Source of the DNA: Altererythrobacter sp. CAU 1644
Lineage (GTDB): Bacteria; Pseudomonadota; Alphaproteobacteria; Sphingomonadales; Sphingomonadaceae
Reading direction: 5' to 3'
DNA length: 64,000 nucleotides
Assembly: GCF_029623755.1 (NCBI RefSeq)
Contig: NZ_CP121106.1
Location: 682,001-746,000, forward strand
Shown here: positions 46,794 through 56,179 of the stretch, piece by piece
Numbering within the stretch: the first letter of the stretch is position 1
Layout: each line of letters begins with the position of its first letter
Made by a program: the position numbers and the translations under genes
Notes under the pieces: generated by a model
What the model was told of the DNA's origin: nothing
Databases searched by the model: none
What the model saw: only the letters and a program-made list of their open reading frames with translations

Positions 46794-48878
46794 ATGACAT
46801 CTGTTTTCCGTCGCGCAGCCCTCCTCTCTTCCGCTGCGCTGTTCCTCGTCCCCTCCGTCGCCAGCGCGAATGCCGCAGCCGCCGCGGAGGATCGCGATTA
46901 CCTGCCCAGCGACATTATCGTAACCGGTGAGCGGCAGGGCTATGGCGAGGATGACGGGTCGAGCGGGACCAAGACTCCCACCCCGCTGATCGAGGTTCCG
47001 CAGACCATCACCTTCGTGACCGCAGACCAGCTTGAAGACCAGTCGATCCGCCAACTTGGCGAGGCGCTCCGCTATGTCCCTGGCATCAGCATCGAAACCG
47101 GCGAAGGGCATCGCGACGAGATCTTCGTGCGCGGCCAGGAAACCACGGCCGATTTCTATCTCGACGGTCTGCGCGACGATGCGCAGTATTACCGGCCGCT
47201 CTACAATGTCGAGCGCGTCGAGGTCCTCAAGGGCGCCAACGCGCTGATCTTCGGGCGCGGCGGCGGTGGCGGGGTGGTCAACCGCGTGAGCAAGACCGCC
47301 CGGCTCAATGGCTTCTCGGCCGAGTTCGACGCTTCGGTCGACAGCTTTGGCGCCTTCGCCATTGCCGGCGACGTCAACACCAGGCTTTCCGAGCCCGCGG
47401 CGCTGCGCATCAACGCGGTATATGAGGAGTTCAACAACGACCGCGACACTTACGACGGACGTTTCATCGGCTTTTCGCCCACCGCGACGGTTGAACTTGG
47501 CGAGGCGACTCGCCTGATCGCGACCTATTCCTATGATGACGACAAGCGCGTCACAGACCGCGGCCTGCCGAGCCTCAATGGCGGCCCGCTGCGCGGCTTC
47601 GACAGCACCTTTTTCGGCGTCCCTGGGTTCAACGAAGCGACCGCCGAAGTACACATCGCCCGCGCGCGGCTGGAGCATGAATTCTCCGACTCGCTCTCGG
47701 CAAACGCCTCGGTCCAGTATGCCGATTACGACAAGTATTATGCCAACGCGCTACCCAACGGCACCGATGGGGTGAACGTCTCGCTCAGCGGCTATGCCGA
47801 TTTCACCGAGCGCCAGAACCTGATCGGCCAGGCAAACCTGGTGTGGCAGGCCGCGACCGGCGGAATCGGGCACAAGCTTCTGGCAGGTGTCGAGGCGCTC
47901 GACCAGGATACCAGGAACGGGCGCTTCAACATCGTGCTTAGTGAAACCAGCGTCCCGCTGACCGAGGAATTCGCCTATCCGACCGCCACGCTCGGGGCGC
48001 TTTCGCGCGAACGCGATAGCAATCTTACCGTCCTGTCTGCATACATCCAGGACCAGATCGAAATCGGCGAGCATCTCGAACTGATCGCTGGCTTGCGGTG
48101 GGAACGCTTCGATCTCGACACGGTCAACGTGCTCAACGGCGTTACCGGCGACCGCGTCGACGAGATGGTGAGCCCGCGCTTCGGTGCCGTGGTCAAGGCA
48201 TCGCCGGCACTCTCGGTTTACGCCAGCTACGCCGAAAGCTTCCTGCCGCAGGCCGGGGACCAGTTCCTGCTGCTGTCGCCTGGCGATTCGGCGTTCGAAC
48301 CGGAGAAGTTCACCAATTACGAGCTCGGCCTTAAGTGGGCACCGGCCCGGGACCTGTTCCTGACCGCCGCAATCTTCCGGCTCGATCGTACGAACACCAA
48401 GGCCGACGATCCGGTTACCTTCGAAACCGTGCTGACCGGCGAGAGCCGCGTCGAAGGGTTCGAATTCAACCTGGCTGGCGAGATTACCCCGCAGTGGCAC
48501 GCCAATATCGGCTACACCTATCTCGACGGCAAAGTGACTTCCGACAGCGACTTCGCCAGCGCCGGCACGCGCCTGCAGCAGTTGCCGCGGCACCAGTTCA
48601 GCGCCTGGACGCGATATGACCTGACCGAAGCCTTCGGCCTCGGGCTGGGCTTGCTCTACCAGGGCGAGCAGTTCGCGAGCTTCTCGCAGAATGTGACCCT
48701 GCCCGATTACGTCCGCGTCGATGCGGCCCTCTTCTACGACGTGAGCGAGCGGCTGTCGCTGCAACTCAACATCGAGAACCTGTTCGACGAGAACTACTAT
48801 CCCAGCGCGCACGGCGACAACAACATCCAGCCGGGCGACCCGTTCAGCGCCCGCGTGGGTGTCCGCCTCAAGCTGTGA
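46794..48878 (+). CDS. TonB-dependent siderophore receptor
   Basis: A 694-residue outer-membrane receptor for ferric siderophores. ATG 46794 opens a signal peptide ending near SVASANA. TonB-box-like DIIVTGER, plug start EVPQTITFVTADQLEDQSI and the plug motif NVERVEVLKGANALIFGRGGGGG match the FhuA/FoxA/TIGR01783 group. The C terminus RVGVRLKL lacks a terminal Phe/Trp. Two Fur-box-like sites lie just upstream, which argues for iron control. No siderophore synthesis or ABC import genes are adjacent. Confidence 0.93.
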   Translation: MTSVFRRAALLSSAALFLVPSVASANAAAAAEDRDYLPSDIIVTGERQGYGEDDGSSGTKTPTPLIEVPQTITFVTADQLEDQSIRQLGEALRYVPGISIETGEGHRDEIFVRGQETTADFYLDGLRDDAQYYRPLYNVERVEVLKGANALIFGRGGGGGVVNRVSKTARLNGFSAEFDASVDSFGAFAIAGDVNTRLSEPAALRINAVYEEFNNDRDTYDGRFIGFSPTATVELGEATRLIATYSYDDDKRVTDRGLPSLNGGPLRGFDSTFFGVPGFNEATAEVHIARARLEHEFSDSLSANASVQYADYDKYYANALPNGTDGVNVSLSGYADFTERQNLIGQANLVWQAATGGIGHKLLAGVEALDQDTRNGRFNIVLSETSVPLTEEFAYPTATLGALSRERDSNLTVLSAYIQDQIEIGEHLELIAGLRWERFDLDTVNVLNGVTGDRVDEMVSPRFGAVVKASPALSVYASYAESFLPQAGDQFLLLSPGDSAFEPEKFTNYELGLKWAPARDLFLTAAIFRLDRTNTKADDPVTFETVLTGESRVEGFEFNLAGEITPQWHANIGYTYLDGKVTSDSDFASAGTRLQQLPRHQFSAWTRYDLTEAFGLGLGLLYQGEQFASFSQNVTLPDYVRVDAALFYDVSERLSLQLNIENLFDENYYPSAHGDNNIQPGDPFSARVGVRLKL

Positions 48879-48881
48879 TGC

Positions 48882-49451
48882 CTAGTCCGGCTCGCTCCCC
48901 GGCGCATCGTCGCGGGGGAGCGGCCGCATCGCCGGTACGGCGCGCGCTGCGTCCTCGGCACTGATGCCGGGGGCGGGAGCGGCACTAATCGTCTCGCTCC
49001 GCCGCGCCACCCGTCCGGCTCGCTGCACGGCGCGAACGAGCCGCGGATAGACCCCGCAGCGGCAGATATTGGGAAGCGCCGCCTTGATCTCGGCCTCGCT
49101 CGGCGCGCTATTGCGCTGAAGCAGCGCAGCCGCCGCCATGACGATGCCCGGCGTGCAGAACCCGCACTGGATCGCCTGCTCGGCCACCATCGCCTGCTGG
49201 ACCGCATGCGAGCGATCGTTCGACAGGCCCTCGATCGTGGTGATGAAGCGACCCTCGGCCTCGGCGATGGTGATCAGGCAGGCGCGCAGCGCAGCGCCAT
49301 CGACGATCACGGTGCATGCGTGGCAGTCGCCATTGCCGCAGCCATACTTCGTCCCGGTGAGGTTCGCTGCATCGCGCAGCGCCCACAAGAGCGGGGTTTC
49401 CGGGTCCATATCGAACTGGACCGGACGGTCGTTTACGGTCATGCGCGACAT
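48882..49451 (-). CDS. Orphan [2Fe-2S] subunit of a molybdenum hydroxylase (IorA/CoxS-like)
   Basis: A 189-residue small subunit with both expected clusters. The plant-type [2Fe-2S] site has Cys38, Cys43, Cys46 and Cys58 (GCGNGDCHACTV; most relatives have Gly where this has His44). The helical [2Fe-2S] site has Cys96, Cys99, Cys130 and Cys132 (CGFCTPG, CRCG). About 35 residues of Pro/Ala-rich C-terminal tail exceed the usual 150-160 length. It would pass electrons from a molybdopterin large subunit (isoquinoline 1-oxidoreductase type), but no such gene is in the window. Confidence 0.9.
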   Translation of the reverse strand: MSRMTVNDRPVQFDMDPETPLLWALRDAANLTGTKYGCGNGDCHACTVIVDGAALRACLITIAEAEGRFITTIEGLSNDRSHAVQQAMVAEQAIQCGFCTPGIVMAAAALLQRNSAPSEAEIKAALPNICRCGVYPRLVRAVQRAGRVARRSETISAAPAPGISAEDAARAVPAMRPLPRDDAPGSEPD

Positions 49452-49489
49452 CGGCGCGCGGCTCCTACTTCAGTTCCGCTGTGTGCCTA

Positions 49490-50254
49490 TCAGTTGCGCC
49501 AGCTCGAATCGATCTTGTCGATGCGGCGTTTCCACGCTTCGAAATCGAACACGCCTGCTCCGCCCTGCGATGCCATGACCGAGAGGTCGCGCTGGTGGAC
49601 GTCGACGACTTCCTGCGAGATCACATTGGCCTCGCCCTGGCTCAGCGTCGCGACCTGGATTTCGCACGCGCGTTGCAGTGCCCACATCTTCACGAACATG
49701 CCCGGAATGGTCCGGTCCATCACCACCGGTCCGTGGTTGCGCAGCATGAGGATCGAATGGTCGCCGAGGTTCTCGACCAACCGCTCGCCCTCTTCGGGAC
49801 GGACCGTTACGCCTTCGAAATCGTGATAGCCGATCTGGCCCTGGAAATTGCAGGCATAGAAATTGGTCGGCAGCAGCCCGCCCTTGTGGCTGCACACCGC
49901 CATGGTCGCGGTGGTGTGCACGTGGCAGATGGCGGTCGCCTTCTCGCCCAGATGCTTGTGGAAGTAGGCATGCTGGGTGAAGCCCGCTTTGTTCACCATG
50001 TACTGCGACTGGCCGACATTGTTGCCTTCGACATCGATCTTGACGAGGTTCGACGCGGTCACCTCGTCATAAAGCAATCCGAACGGATTGATCAGAAAGG
50101 TGTCTGCCTCTCCCGGCACTGCCACCGAAATATGGTTGTAGATGCTCTCGCCCCAACCGAGATGGTCGAAGATGCGATAGCATGCGGCGAGATCGAGACG
50201 GGCCTGCCACTCTTCGCTGCTGCATTCGACATTGGGTTTCAACTGGGTCGCCAT
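49490..50254 (-). CDS. Class II aldolase/adducin family protein
   Basis: A 254-residue zinc enzyme-like protein. ATG 50254 has GAGGAG upstream. The family fold is shown by LAACYRIFDHLGWGESIYNHIS, the zinc histidines in ICHVHTTATMAV and a later LRNHGPVVM. Relatives include fuculose-phosphate aldolase, ribulose-phosphate epimerase and many unassigned adducin-like proteins. The substrate here is not clear. It lies upstream of the [2Fe-2S] subunit on the same strand, 38 bp apart, which suggests co-transcription. Confidence 0.88.
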   Translation of the reverse strand: MATQLKPNVECSSEEWQARLDLAACYRIFDHLGWGESIYNHISVAVPGEADTFLINPFGLLYDEVTASNLVKIDVEGNNVGQSQYMVNKAGFTQHAYFHKHLGEKATAICHVHTTATMAVCSHKGGLLPTNFYACNFQGQIGYHDFEGVTVRPEEGERLVENLGDHSILMLRNHGPVVMDRTIPGMFVKMWALQRACEIQVATLSQGEANVISQEVVDVHQRDLSVMASQGGAGVFDFEAWKRRIDKIDSSWRN

Positions 50255-50401
50255 GGCGCTCTCCTCATCGATTCCTTGCTTTATGAAACCTATCGCACGG
50301 GGACGCCCCACCACACAAGGCTGTAGCGGCGCGCGCTGCGTACCGGCACCAGCGGTCATTTTACTTGCGCTTTGGCATGGCGTGCTTACGGCCTCGCGCA
50401 A

Positions 50402-51745
50402 ATGAGCGAAAACGCCAAACTAACGCGCGGGTCGATCCGCTCCCACCTGGTGTCGCAAACACTTCCCATGATCGTTGGCGTCGCGGCGATCATGTCCATC
50501 GGCCTCGTCGATGCCTATTTCATCGGCCAGCTCGGCAGCGCCGAACTTGCAGCTATTTCCTTCGTCTTTCCCGTGACCATCGCGCTCGGCAGCATGGGCG
50601 TCGGGATCATGGTCGGGATCAACTCGGTGGTTGCGCGTGCGCTCGGCGAGGGCGATGATGAGAAAGCCGAGCGGCGCGGCACGCTGGGGCTGATATTTGC
50701 GGTGATCAGCGGCATTGTGGTGGGACTGGCACTGTTCGCGCTGCTGGGCCCCCTGTTCCGCCTGATGCAGGCGCCGGACGATCTCCAGGCCATCATCCAG
50801 ACCTACATGCGGCCCTTTGCCCTGGGCTATCCGCTGCAAATGACGATCATGGGGATCAACGGGGTGCTGCGCGGCCAGGGCGAGGCGCGCAAGACCTCGC
50901 TGGTCTCGATCACCTATTCGGCGGCCAACTGGGTGCTCGACCCCATCCTGATCACCGGCGCATTCGGCTTCGAGGGACTGGGCATCGTCGGGGCCGCCTA
51001 TGCCACGCTGATCGGCTGGGCGCTCGGCATCCTCGTGGGGTTGCGCCTGGTCCGGCGTGCGCCGCTCGAACTTGGCCTGGCGAAGTTGCGCAATTGCCAC
51101 CCAGCCGAGCCGTTGTTCGCCATCATCAAGGTTGCCGCGCCTGCCGCGGTTTCGAACTCGATCAATCCCATCGGGCTGGCCGTCCTGACCGCCCTGCTTG
51201 CAAGCGAGGGCGAAGCGGCGGTGGCCGGCTTCGGTGCGGCAGGGCGGATTCAGAGCTTTGCCGTCGTGCCACTCCTCGCCCTGTCGGGCGCCATTGGGGC
51301 GATCGTCGGGCAGAACTGGGGCGCGCGAAAGCCCGAACGATCGCGCGAGGCCATGCTGCTCGCCGGGATATTCTGCCTCGGATATGGCCTTGTCATCGCG
51401 GCCATCCTGTCATTCGGCGGTGGCTGGTTCGCGGACCTGTTCACGGAAGACCCCGCCGTCATGCAGCAGTTCGCCCGCTATCTTTCGATCGCGGCCTGGG
51501 GCTATGCCGGGTTCGGCCTGCTGATCGTCGCCAATGGCGCACTGAACGCGGTCGACAAGGCCAAGTTCGCGCTGATGCAAAGCTTCGCCCGCGTCTTCCT
51601 CGTGATGATGCCGATTGCCATTGTGCTTCGCGGGCAATGGGGTTCCGATGCGATCTTCGCGGCGGAACTGGCCGCCAACCTCGCTGGCGGCGCACTGGCA
51701 TCGGTGATCGTGTGGCGCGTGCTCAAGCGAGATCCGAAAGCCTGA
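50402..51745 (+). CDS. MATE family efflux transporter
   Basis: A 447-residue MATE-type antiporter with twelve TM segments in two halves (first starting SQTLPMIVGVAAIMSIGLVD, second near AAPAAVSNSINPIGLAVLTA). ATG 50402 begins MSENAKLTRG. Expected to export cationic drugs or metabolites using Na+ or H+. Substrate unknown. Divergent from the class II aldolase gene. Confidence 0.92.
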   Translation: MSENAKLTRGSIRSHLVSQTLPMIVGVAAIMSIGLVDAYFIGQLGSAELAAISFVFPVTIALGSMGVGIMVGINSVVARALGEGDDEKAERRGTLGLIFAVISGIVVGLALFALLGPLFRLMQAPDDLQAIIQTYMRPFALGYPLQMTIMGINGVLRGQGEARKTSLVSITYSAANWVLDPILITGAFGFEGLGIVGAAYATLIGWALGILVGLRLVRRAPLELGLAKLRNCHPAEPLFAIIKVAAPAAVSNSINPIGLAVLTALLASEGEAAVAGFGAAGRIQSFAVVPLLALSGAIGAIVGQNWGARKPERSREAMLLAGIFCLGYGLVIAAILSFGGGWFADLFTEDPAVMQQFARYLSIAAWGYAGFGLLIVANGALNAVDKAKFALMQSFARVFLVMMPIAIVLRGQWGSDAIFAAELAANLAGGALASVIVWRVLKRDPKA

Positions 51746-51766
51746 TTTTACAGGGGTGATCATTCG

Positions 51767-51774
51767 TTAACCAT
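51767..51774. promoter_or_regulatory. Possible CtrA half-site before the chemosensory operon
   Basis: TTAACCAT, identical to the alphaproteobacterial CtrA half-site, 44 bp upstream of the cheA ATG. CtrA commonly controls motility and chemotaxis genes in this group. Single 8-mers occur by chance, so this is tentative. Confidence 0.4.
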
Positions 51775-51817
51775 CTTCGGTCATAGAGGGTCCTCAACCT
51801 ATTGGGGGCGGTGATCG

Positions 51818-54199
51818 ATGGACGACCTGCTGGCGGATTTCGTCGCAGAAACCAAAGAGATGCTGGAGGCTAGCGAAGGCGAACTGATCGCCTGGGAAGC
51901 AAATCCGGCGGATCGCGCGCGCCTCGATGCGATTTTCCGCTTTGTCCATACTGTGAAGGGCAATTGCGGCTTCTTCGACTTTCCCCGCCTGGAGAAACTC
52001 AGCCATGCCGCGGAAGACGCGCTCGCCGAAGTGCGGGCGGGTCGCCGCGCGCCCGACGCCCCGCTGGTGACCGCCGTCCTCGCCATAATCGATCGTATCG
52101 GACAGATGGCCGACGCCATCGAAGCTGGTGAGGAATTCCCCGAAGGCGGCGACGATAGCCTGATCGCCGCGCTGGATGCGGGGGAGACCGATCTCGTCGA
52201 AGCCGACGTCTCGGCCGCCGATCCCCAGGATCCGGCCAAGCCAGGCGACCGCAAGGCCGACGCCGGCAACGGCGCGCCACGCACCATCCGCCTGCCGGTC
52301 GACCTGCTCGACCGCGTGATGAGCGGCGTTTCCGACATTGTCCTCGCGCGGAACGACCTCGCTCATCGCCTCCGTGCGGCGGGGACCCAGCCGACTATCG
52401 ACGGTCCGTTCGAACGGCTGACCTCGATCCTCAATGATGTGCGCGAGGCGGTCACACGCATGCGCATGCAGCGCATCGAACTGCTGTTCGGCGCGTTCCC
52501 GCGGCTGGTCCGCGACCTTTCCGCAGAGCTCGGCAAGCAGGTCCTGATCGACCTCGAAGGCGGTGACGTCGAGATCGACCGTGAAATGGTCGAGATGATC
52601 CGCGATCCGATGATCCACATCATTCGCAACGCGATCGATCATGGCATCGAACCTCCAGCCGAGCGGCTCAAGGCCGGCAAGCGCGAGATGGGGATTCTTG
52701 GCATCGCAGCACGCCAATCCGGCAACAAGATTTCCATCGTCATCAGCGACGATGGTCGCGGCCTCGACGAGAAGAAGATCGCGGCCAAGGCGGTGGCGGT
52801 CGGGCTGCTGAGCGCTGAGGAGCGTGAGCGGGCGAGCCGCGACGAAATCCTCCAGTTCATCTTCGAACCCGGCCTGTCGACCGCCGAGACCGTGAGCGCG
52901 GTATCTGGCCGCGGCGTCGGCCTCGACGTCGTGCGCGAGAACCTTGAGAAGATCGGCGGCTCGATCCGGGTTTCGACCAACGAGGGCGAAGGGACCTATT
53001 TCTATCTCCAGATTCCGCTGACCCTCAGCATCATCTCCGGCCTCACGGTAGAAGTTTCGGGACAGCGCTTTGCCATCCCGCAATCCTATGTCGAGGAGAT
53101 CGTCCATTTCGGCAGCAATGGCATCGAATACTCCAAGGTCGGCGGTTCGATCCTGATCGACTTCCGCGGGCGTCGCACACCCTGCCTTTCCTTGGCCGAA
53201 GTGCTCGGCCTCGAGGATCGGATCGACCCGACCAAGCGTTCGATGGTCCTCATCCGGCTCGCCAGTGGCGACATGATCGCACTCGCGGTCGACAAGATTC
53301 ACGGCATCGCCGACCTGGTGGTGAAACCGCTCCCGCCGGCGGTGATGGCCACCGACCTCTATGGCGGTTCGACGCTCCTCGACGATGGTAGCCCGGTCCT
53401 GCTGCTGGACATCCCGCTTATCGCTTACAACCGCGGGCTCGTCTCGGATGTGCGGAGCCTGAAGAACCGCCAGATCGAGCAGTCCGAAGAACATGAAGTC
53501 GCCAAGGGCGTCCGCGCAATGACCTTCATCGGCCTCAACGGCCGGAAACAGGCCATTGCGCTCGCACTGGTCCACCGGATCGAGACGGTCCGACCGGAAG
53601 CCGTCGATCGCTCGGGCGAAGTCGATCGCGTTGTCGTCGACGAACAGATCTTGCCGTTGATCGGCCTGCCGGACGAGATGCCGGCCGGGGACAAGCTGCG
53701 CATGCTGCGGCTGTCCGATGGCGCTTGCGACCTGCTCTACGCCGTAAGTGAAGTGGACGACGCGGTTCTCCTCGAAGGCGATCTGGTGGCGGTCGATGAC
53801 GCATCCTTCGTCCAGGCCGTTACCCTGCACGAAAGCGAATCGATCGCGCTTATCGACGGCCACAAGCTGTTCGCGCGCCACGGTGTCGCACCAAAGAAAT
53901 CCGCCTCGATTACGTGTCTGTTGCCCGACGATCCCTGGGCGCGCCGGATCCTCGGCCCGCTGCTAGTCAATGCCGGTTATACGATTGCCGAAGCTTCCGC
54001 CGACAAGAGCGATGTCGTCATCACGATCGACCGCGATTTTGAGGATTCGAGCGGCGAGCCTGCGGTTCCGACAATTCGCCTGCGCAGCCTACCCGACAGC
54101 GAGGTGCCCGAGAATGAGCGCGCGGCCTCGATCTATCGCTACGATCGCGACGGGCTGCTGAAGGCGCTCAGCCAATTCCGCAAGGGAGTGGCAGCATGA
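51818..54199 (+). CDS. cheA: CheA-type chemotaxis histidine kinase with degenerate C-terminal receiver
   Basis: A 793-residue hybrid kinase. Domain order as seen: HPt (about 1-105) with phospho-accepting His44 in HTVKGNCGFF; an acidic linker with no recognisable P2; dimerisation P3 (about 155-220); HATPase (about 250-400; N box HIIRNAIDHGIEPP, G1 SDDGRGLD, G2 GRGVGLDVV); a CheW-like P5 (about 405-535); a second CheW-like domain (about 560-690); and a short receiver-like tail (697-793). The tail keeps an acidic pair (LLPDDPWARRIL) but lacks the KP motif and MPxMDG loop, so it is probably not phosphorylated. It begins the cheAWYBR cluster. Confidence 0.92.
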   Translation: MDDLLADFVAETKEMLEASEGELIAWEANPADRARLDAIFRFVHTVKGNCGFFDFPRLEKLSHAAEDALAEVRAGRRAPDAPLVTAVLAIIDRIGQMADAIEAGEEFPEGGDDSLIAALDAGETDLVEADVSAADPQDPAKPGDRKADAGNGAPRTIRLPVDLLDRVMSGVSDIVLARNDLAHRLRAAGTQPTIDGPFERLTSILNDVREAVTRMRMQRIELLFGAFPRLVRDLSAELGKQVLIDLEGGDVEIDREMVEMIRDPMIHIIRNAIDHGIEPPAERLKAGKREMGILGIAARQSGNKISIVISDDGRGLDEKKIAAKAVAVGLLSAEERERASRDEILQFIFEPGLSTAETVSAVSGRGVGLDVVRENLEKIGGSIRVSTNEGEGTYFYLQIPLTLSIISGLTVEVSGQRFAIPQSYVEEIVHFGSNGIEYSKVGGSILIDFRGRRTPCLSLAEVLGLEDRIDPTKRSMVLIRLASGDMIALAVDKIHGIADLVVKPLPPAVMATDLYGGSTLLDDGSPVLLLDIPLIAYNRGLVSDVRSLKNRQIEQSEEHEVAKGVRAMTFIGLNGRKQAIALALVHRIETVRPEAVDRSGEVDRVVVDEQILPLIGLPDEMPAGDKLRMLRLSDGACDLLYAVSEVDDAVLLEGDLVAVDDASFVQAVTLHESESIALIDGHKLFARHGVAPKKSASITCLLPDDPWARRILGPLLVNAGYTIAEASADKSDVVITIDRDFEDSSGEPAVPTIRLRSLPDSEVPENERAASIYRYDRDGLLKALSQFRKGVAA

Positions 54200-54636
54200 A
54201 CGAACTTCTGCTCATCGTGCATATCGCCGGTCGCCGCTGCGCGCTCGGCGCAAACGACGTGCACTCGGTAATCGAGGTCGGCACGATCACGCCGATCCCG
54301 CGCGCTCCTGAGCATATTGCCGGGCTCACCACCCTGCGCAGCCAGGCCCTGACCGTGGTCGATTGCCGCCAGGCGATCGGGTTCGATCCGGCCGATTTTG
54401 CGACCGATATCCGCGCGCCGATCGTCCACATCGCAGGCCACAATTACGCGCTCCTCGTCGACCAGGTCGAAGATGTCGCCGAAGCCATCAGCGACGCCGA
54501 AGAAGTGCTGGGCGGCTATGGCGAGAGGTGGAAGGGTGTTTCCAAGGGCCTGATAGAGACGGCCGAGGGCCCCGCGTTACTGTTCGATTTCAAAGCCTTG
54601 ATGGGATCACCGATGGAAGACCAGCGGGCGGCTTAA
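54196..54636 (+). CDS. cheW: CheW-like coupling protein
   Basis: A 146-residue adaptor that joins receptors to CheA. CheW fold is visible from LLIVHIAGRRCALGANDVHSV to the C-terminal beta strands. The conserved HIAGLTTLRSQALTVVDCR carries the receptor/kinase contact. It overlaps cheA by 4 nt (ATGA). Confidence 0.93.
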   Translation: MNELLLIVHIAGRRCALGANDVHSVIEVGTITPIPRAPEHIAGLTTLRSQALTVVDCRQAIGFDPADFATDIRAPIVHIAGHNYALLVDQVEDVAEAISDAEEVLGGYGERWKGVSKGLIETAEGPALLFDFKALMGSPMEDQRAA

Positions 54637-54689
54637 TCGCTTGGTTACGGCTCTTCTTTACAGGAAATGACAAAATGACAGGGGTCGAA

Positions 54690-55055
54690 ATGAAAACGTG
54701 TCTGATAGTCGATGATTCGCGGGTCATCCGAAAGGTTTCGAGACATATTCTCGAAACCCTGGGGTTTGAGGTCGCTGAAGCCGAGCACGGGCAGGACGGG
54801 CTGGAACGCTGCGAAGAATCCATGCCCGATGTAATCCTGCTCGACTGGAACATGCCTGTCATGACCGGCATCGAGTTCATCATCCAGCTGCGCCAGCGGC
54901 CTGGCGGGGACAAGCCCAAGGTGGTGTTCTGCACGACCGAGAACGATGTCGCGCATATTCGCGAGGCGATCGACGCCGGCGCCGACGAATACGTCATGAA
55001 GCCGTTCGATCACGAGACTTTGCAGATAAAGCTACAGCTCGTCGGCTTCGCCTAA
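54690..55055 (+). CDS. cheY: CheY-like response regulator
   Basis: A 121-residue stand-alone receiver domain. ATG 54690 has AGGGG 5 nt upstream and begins MKTCLIVDDS. An in-frame ATG at 54675 with AGGA upstream would add five residues. Phosphorylation residues are intact: Asp8/Asp9, phospho-acceptor Asp52 in VILLDWNMPVMTG, Thr81/Thr82 in FCTTEND and Lys103 in VMKPFD. Likely phosphorylated by the adjacent CheA. The output (flagellar motor, pilus or other) is not shown by the neighbourhood. Confidence 0.93.
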   Translation: MKTCLIVDDSRVIRKVSRHILETLGFEVAEAEHGQDGLERCEESMPDVILLDWNMPVMTGIEFIIQLRQRPGGDKPKVVFCTTENDVAHIREAIDAGADEYVMKPFDHETLQIKLQLVGFA

Positions 55056-55066
55056 GGGTCGCGCAC

Positions 55067-56179
55067 ATGGAACCGCGCGAGGGCTCCGGCAAAGCAACGC
55101 CGAAAGGCGGCAGGGATGCCAACGGCCCTATCCGGGTCATGATCATCGACGATTCGATCACCGTTCGCACAGTCTTTGCGCGGATGGTCGAGGCCGACCG
55201 CGACTTGACCGTGGCCGCGACGGTGAGCAATGCCGAGCGCGCCATCGCCAAGCTCTCGAGCCTGCCGGTGGACGTGATCCTGCTCGACCTAGAGATGCCC
55301 GGAATGGGCGGGCTGGAGGCCCTGCCCAAGATCCTGGAAAAGGCCCAGACCGCGCAGGTCCTGGTGGTTTCCTCGCTGACCGAGGATGGCGCCGAACACA
55401 CCATGGCGGCCCTGTCCATGGGCGCAGCCGATACCATGCCCAAGCCGCGACCGGGCGGCTTCGACGAAGGCTACCGCGCTGCCCTGCTCGGCAAGATCAG
55501 GGCGCTCGGCGGACGCGATCCGGCGGCTAGGTTTGCAGCCGAACCCGACGGCGGCAAGCCCACTGCGCGGCCGGTACGCACGCACCGCCACAAGCGCCCC
55601 GAAGTGGTCGCGATCGGGGCGTCGACCGGCGGCATTCACGCGCTCAACATCCTGTTGCGCGCCCTGCCCCGCAGCTTCGACCTGCCTATCCTCGTGACGC
55701 AGCACCTTCCGGCAGCGTTCATCCCGGTCTTTGCGCGCCAGCTCGAACTCGTTTCGGCCCGCAAGACCGTGATCGCTGAAGACGGAGCCGAAATCGGCAC
55801 CGGCGAGATCATGCTGGCGAGCGGCATCGGACACATGATCGTCGAGCGGCGCACCGCAGCGCTGGTGACGGCCATCTCCTCCGCGCCTGCACCCAGCGGA
55901 TGCCGACCGTCTGTCGATCCGATGCTCGAAAGCCTCGCTGATGCTGTCGATGGGCATGCGCTGGCCGTGATCCTGTCGGGAATGGGGCGCGATGGCGTGA
56001 TCGGCGCTGCCCGACTGGTCGAGCGCGGCGGGACCGTGCTCGCGCAGGACAAGGACAGTTCGGCCGTGTGGGGAATGCCCGGCGCGGTCGCCAAGGCTGG
56101 TCTCGCCAGCGTCATTCAACCGCCCGAACAGCTGGTCCAGTCGATCCTGGCCGAGACGGGAGTCGACGCGTGGAAATAA
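55067..56179 (+). CDS. cheB: CheB chemoreceptor glutamate methylesterase
   Basis: A 370-residue response regulator that removes receptor methyl groups for adaptation. Receiver domain (about 22-145) with Asp74 in ILLDLEMPGMGGLE, a basic linker, then the CheB methylesterase domain with Ser186 (GASTGG), His213 (TQHLPAAF) and Asp309 (SGMGRDG) as catalytic triad. It overlaps the start of cheR by 10 nt. Confidence 0.95.
   Translation: MEPREGSGKATPKGGRDANGPIRVMIIDDSITVRTVFARMVEADRDLTVAATVSNAERAIAKLSSLPVDVILLDLEMPGMGGLEALPKILEKAQTAQVLVVSSLTEDGAEHTMAALSMGAADTMPKPRPGGFDEGYRAALLGKIRALGGRDPAARFAAEPDGGKPTARPVRTHRHKRPEVVAIGASTGGIHALNILLRALPRSFDLPILVTQHLPAAFIPVFARQLELVSARKTVIAEDGAEIGTGEIMLASGIGHMIVERRTAALVTAISSAPAPSGCRPSVDPMLESLADAVDGHALAVILSGMGRDGVIGAARLVERGGTVLAQDKDSSAVWGMPGAVAKAGLASVIQPPEQLVQSILAETGVDAWK

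Noticed and set aside
51794..53881. 695-codon open frame on the minus strand
   Set aside because: Antisense to cheA over its full length. The product is a low-complexity His/Asp/Arg-rich shadow without domains, an effect of high GC codon bias.
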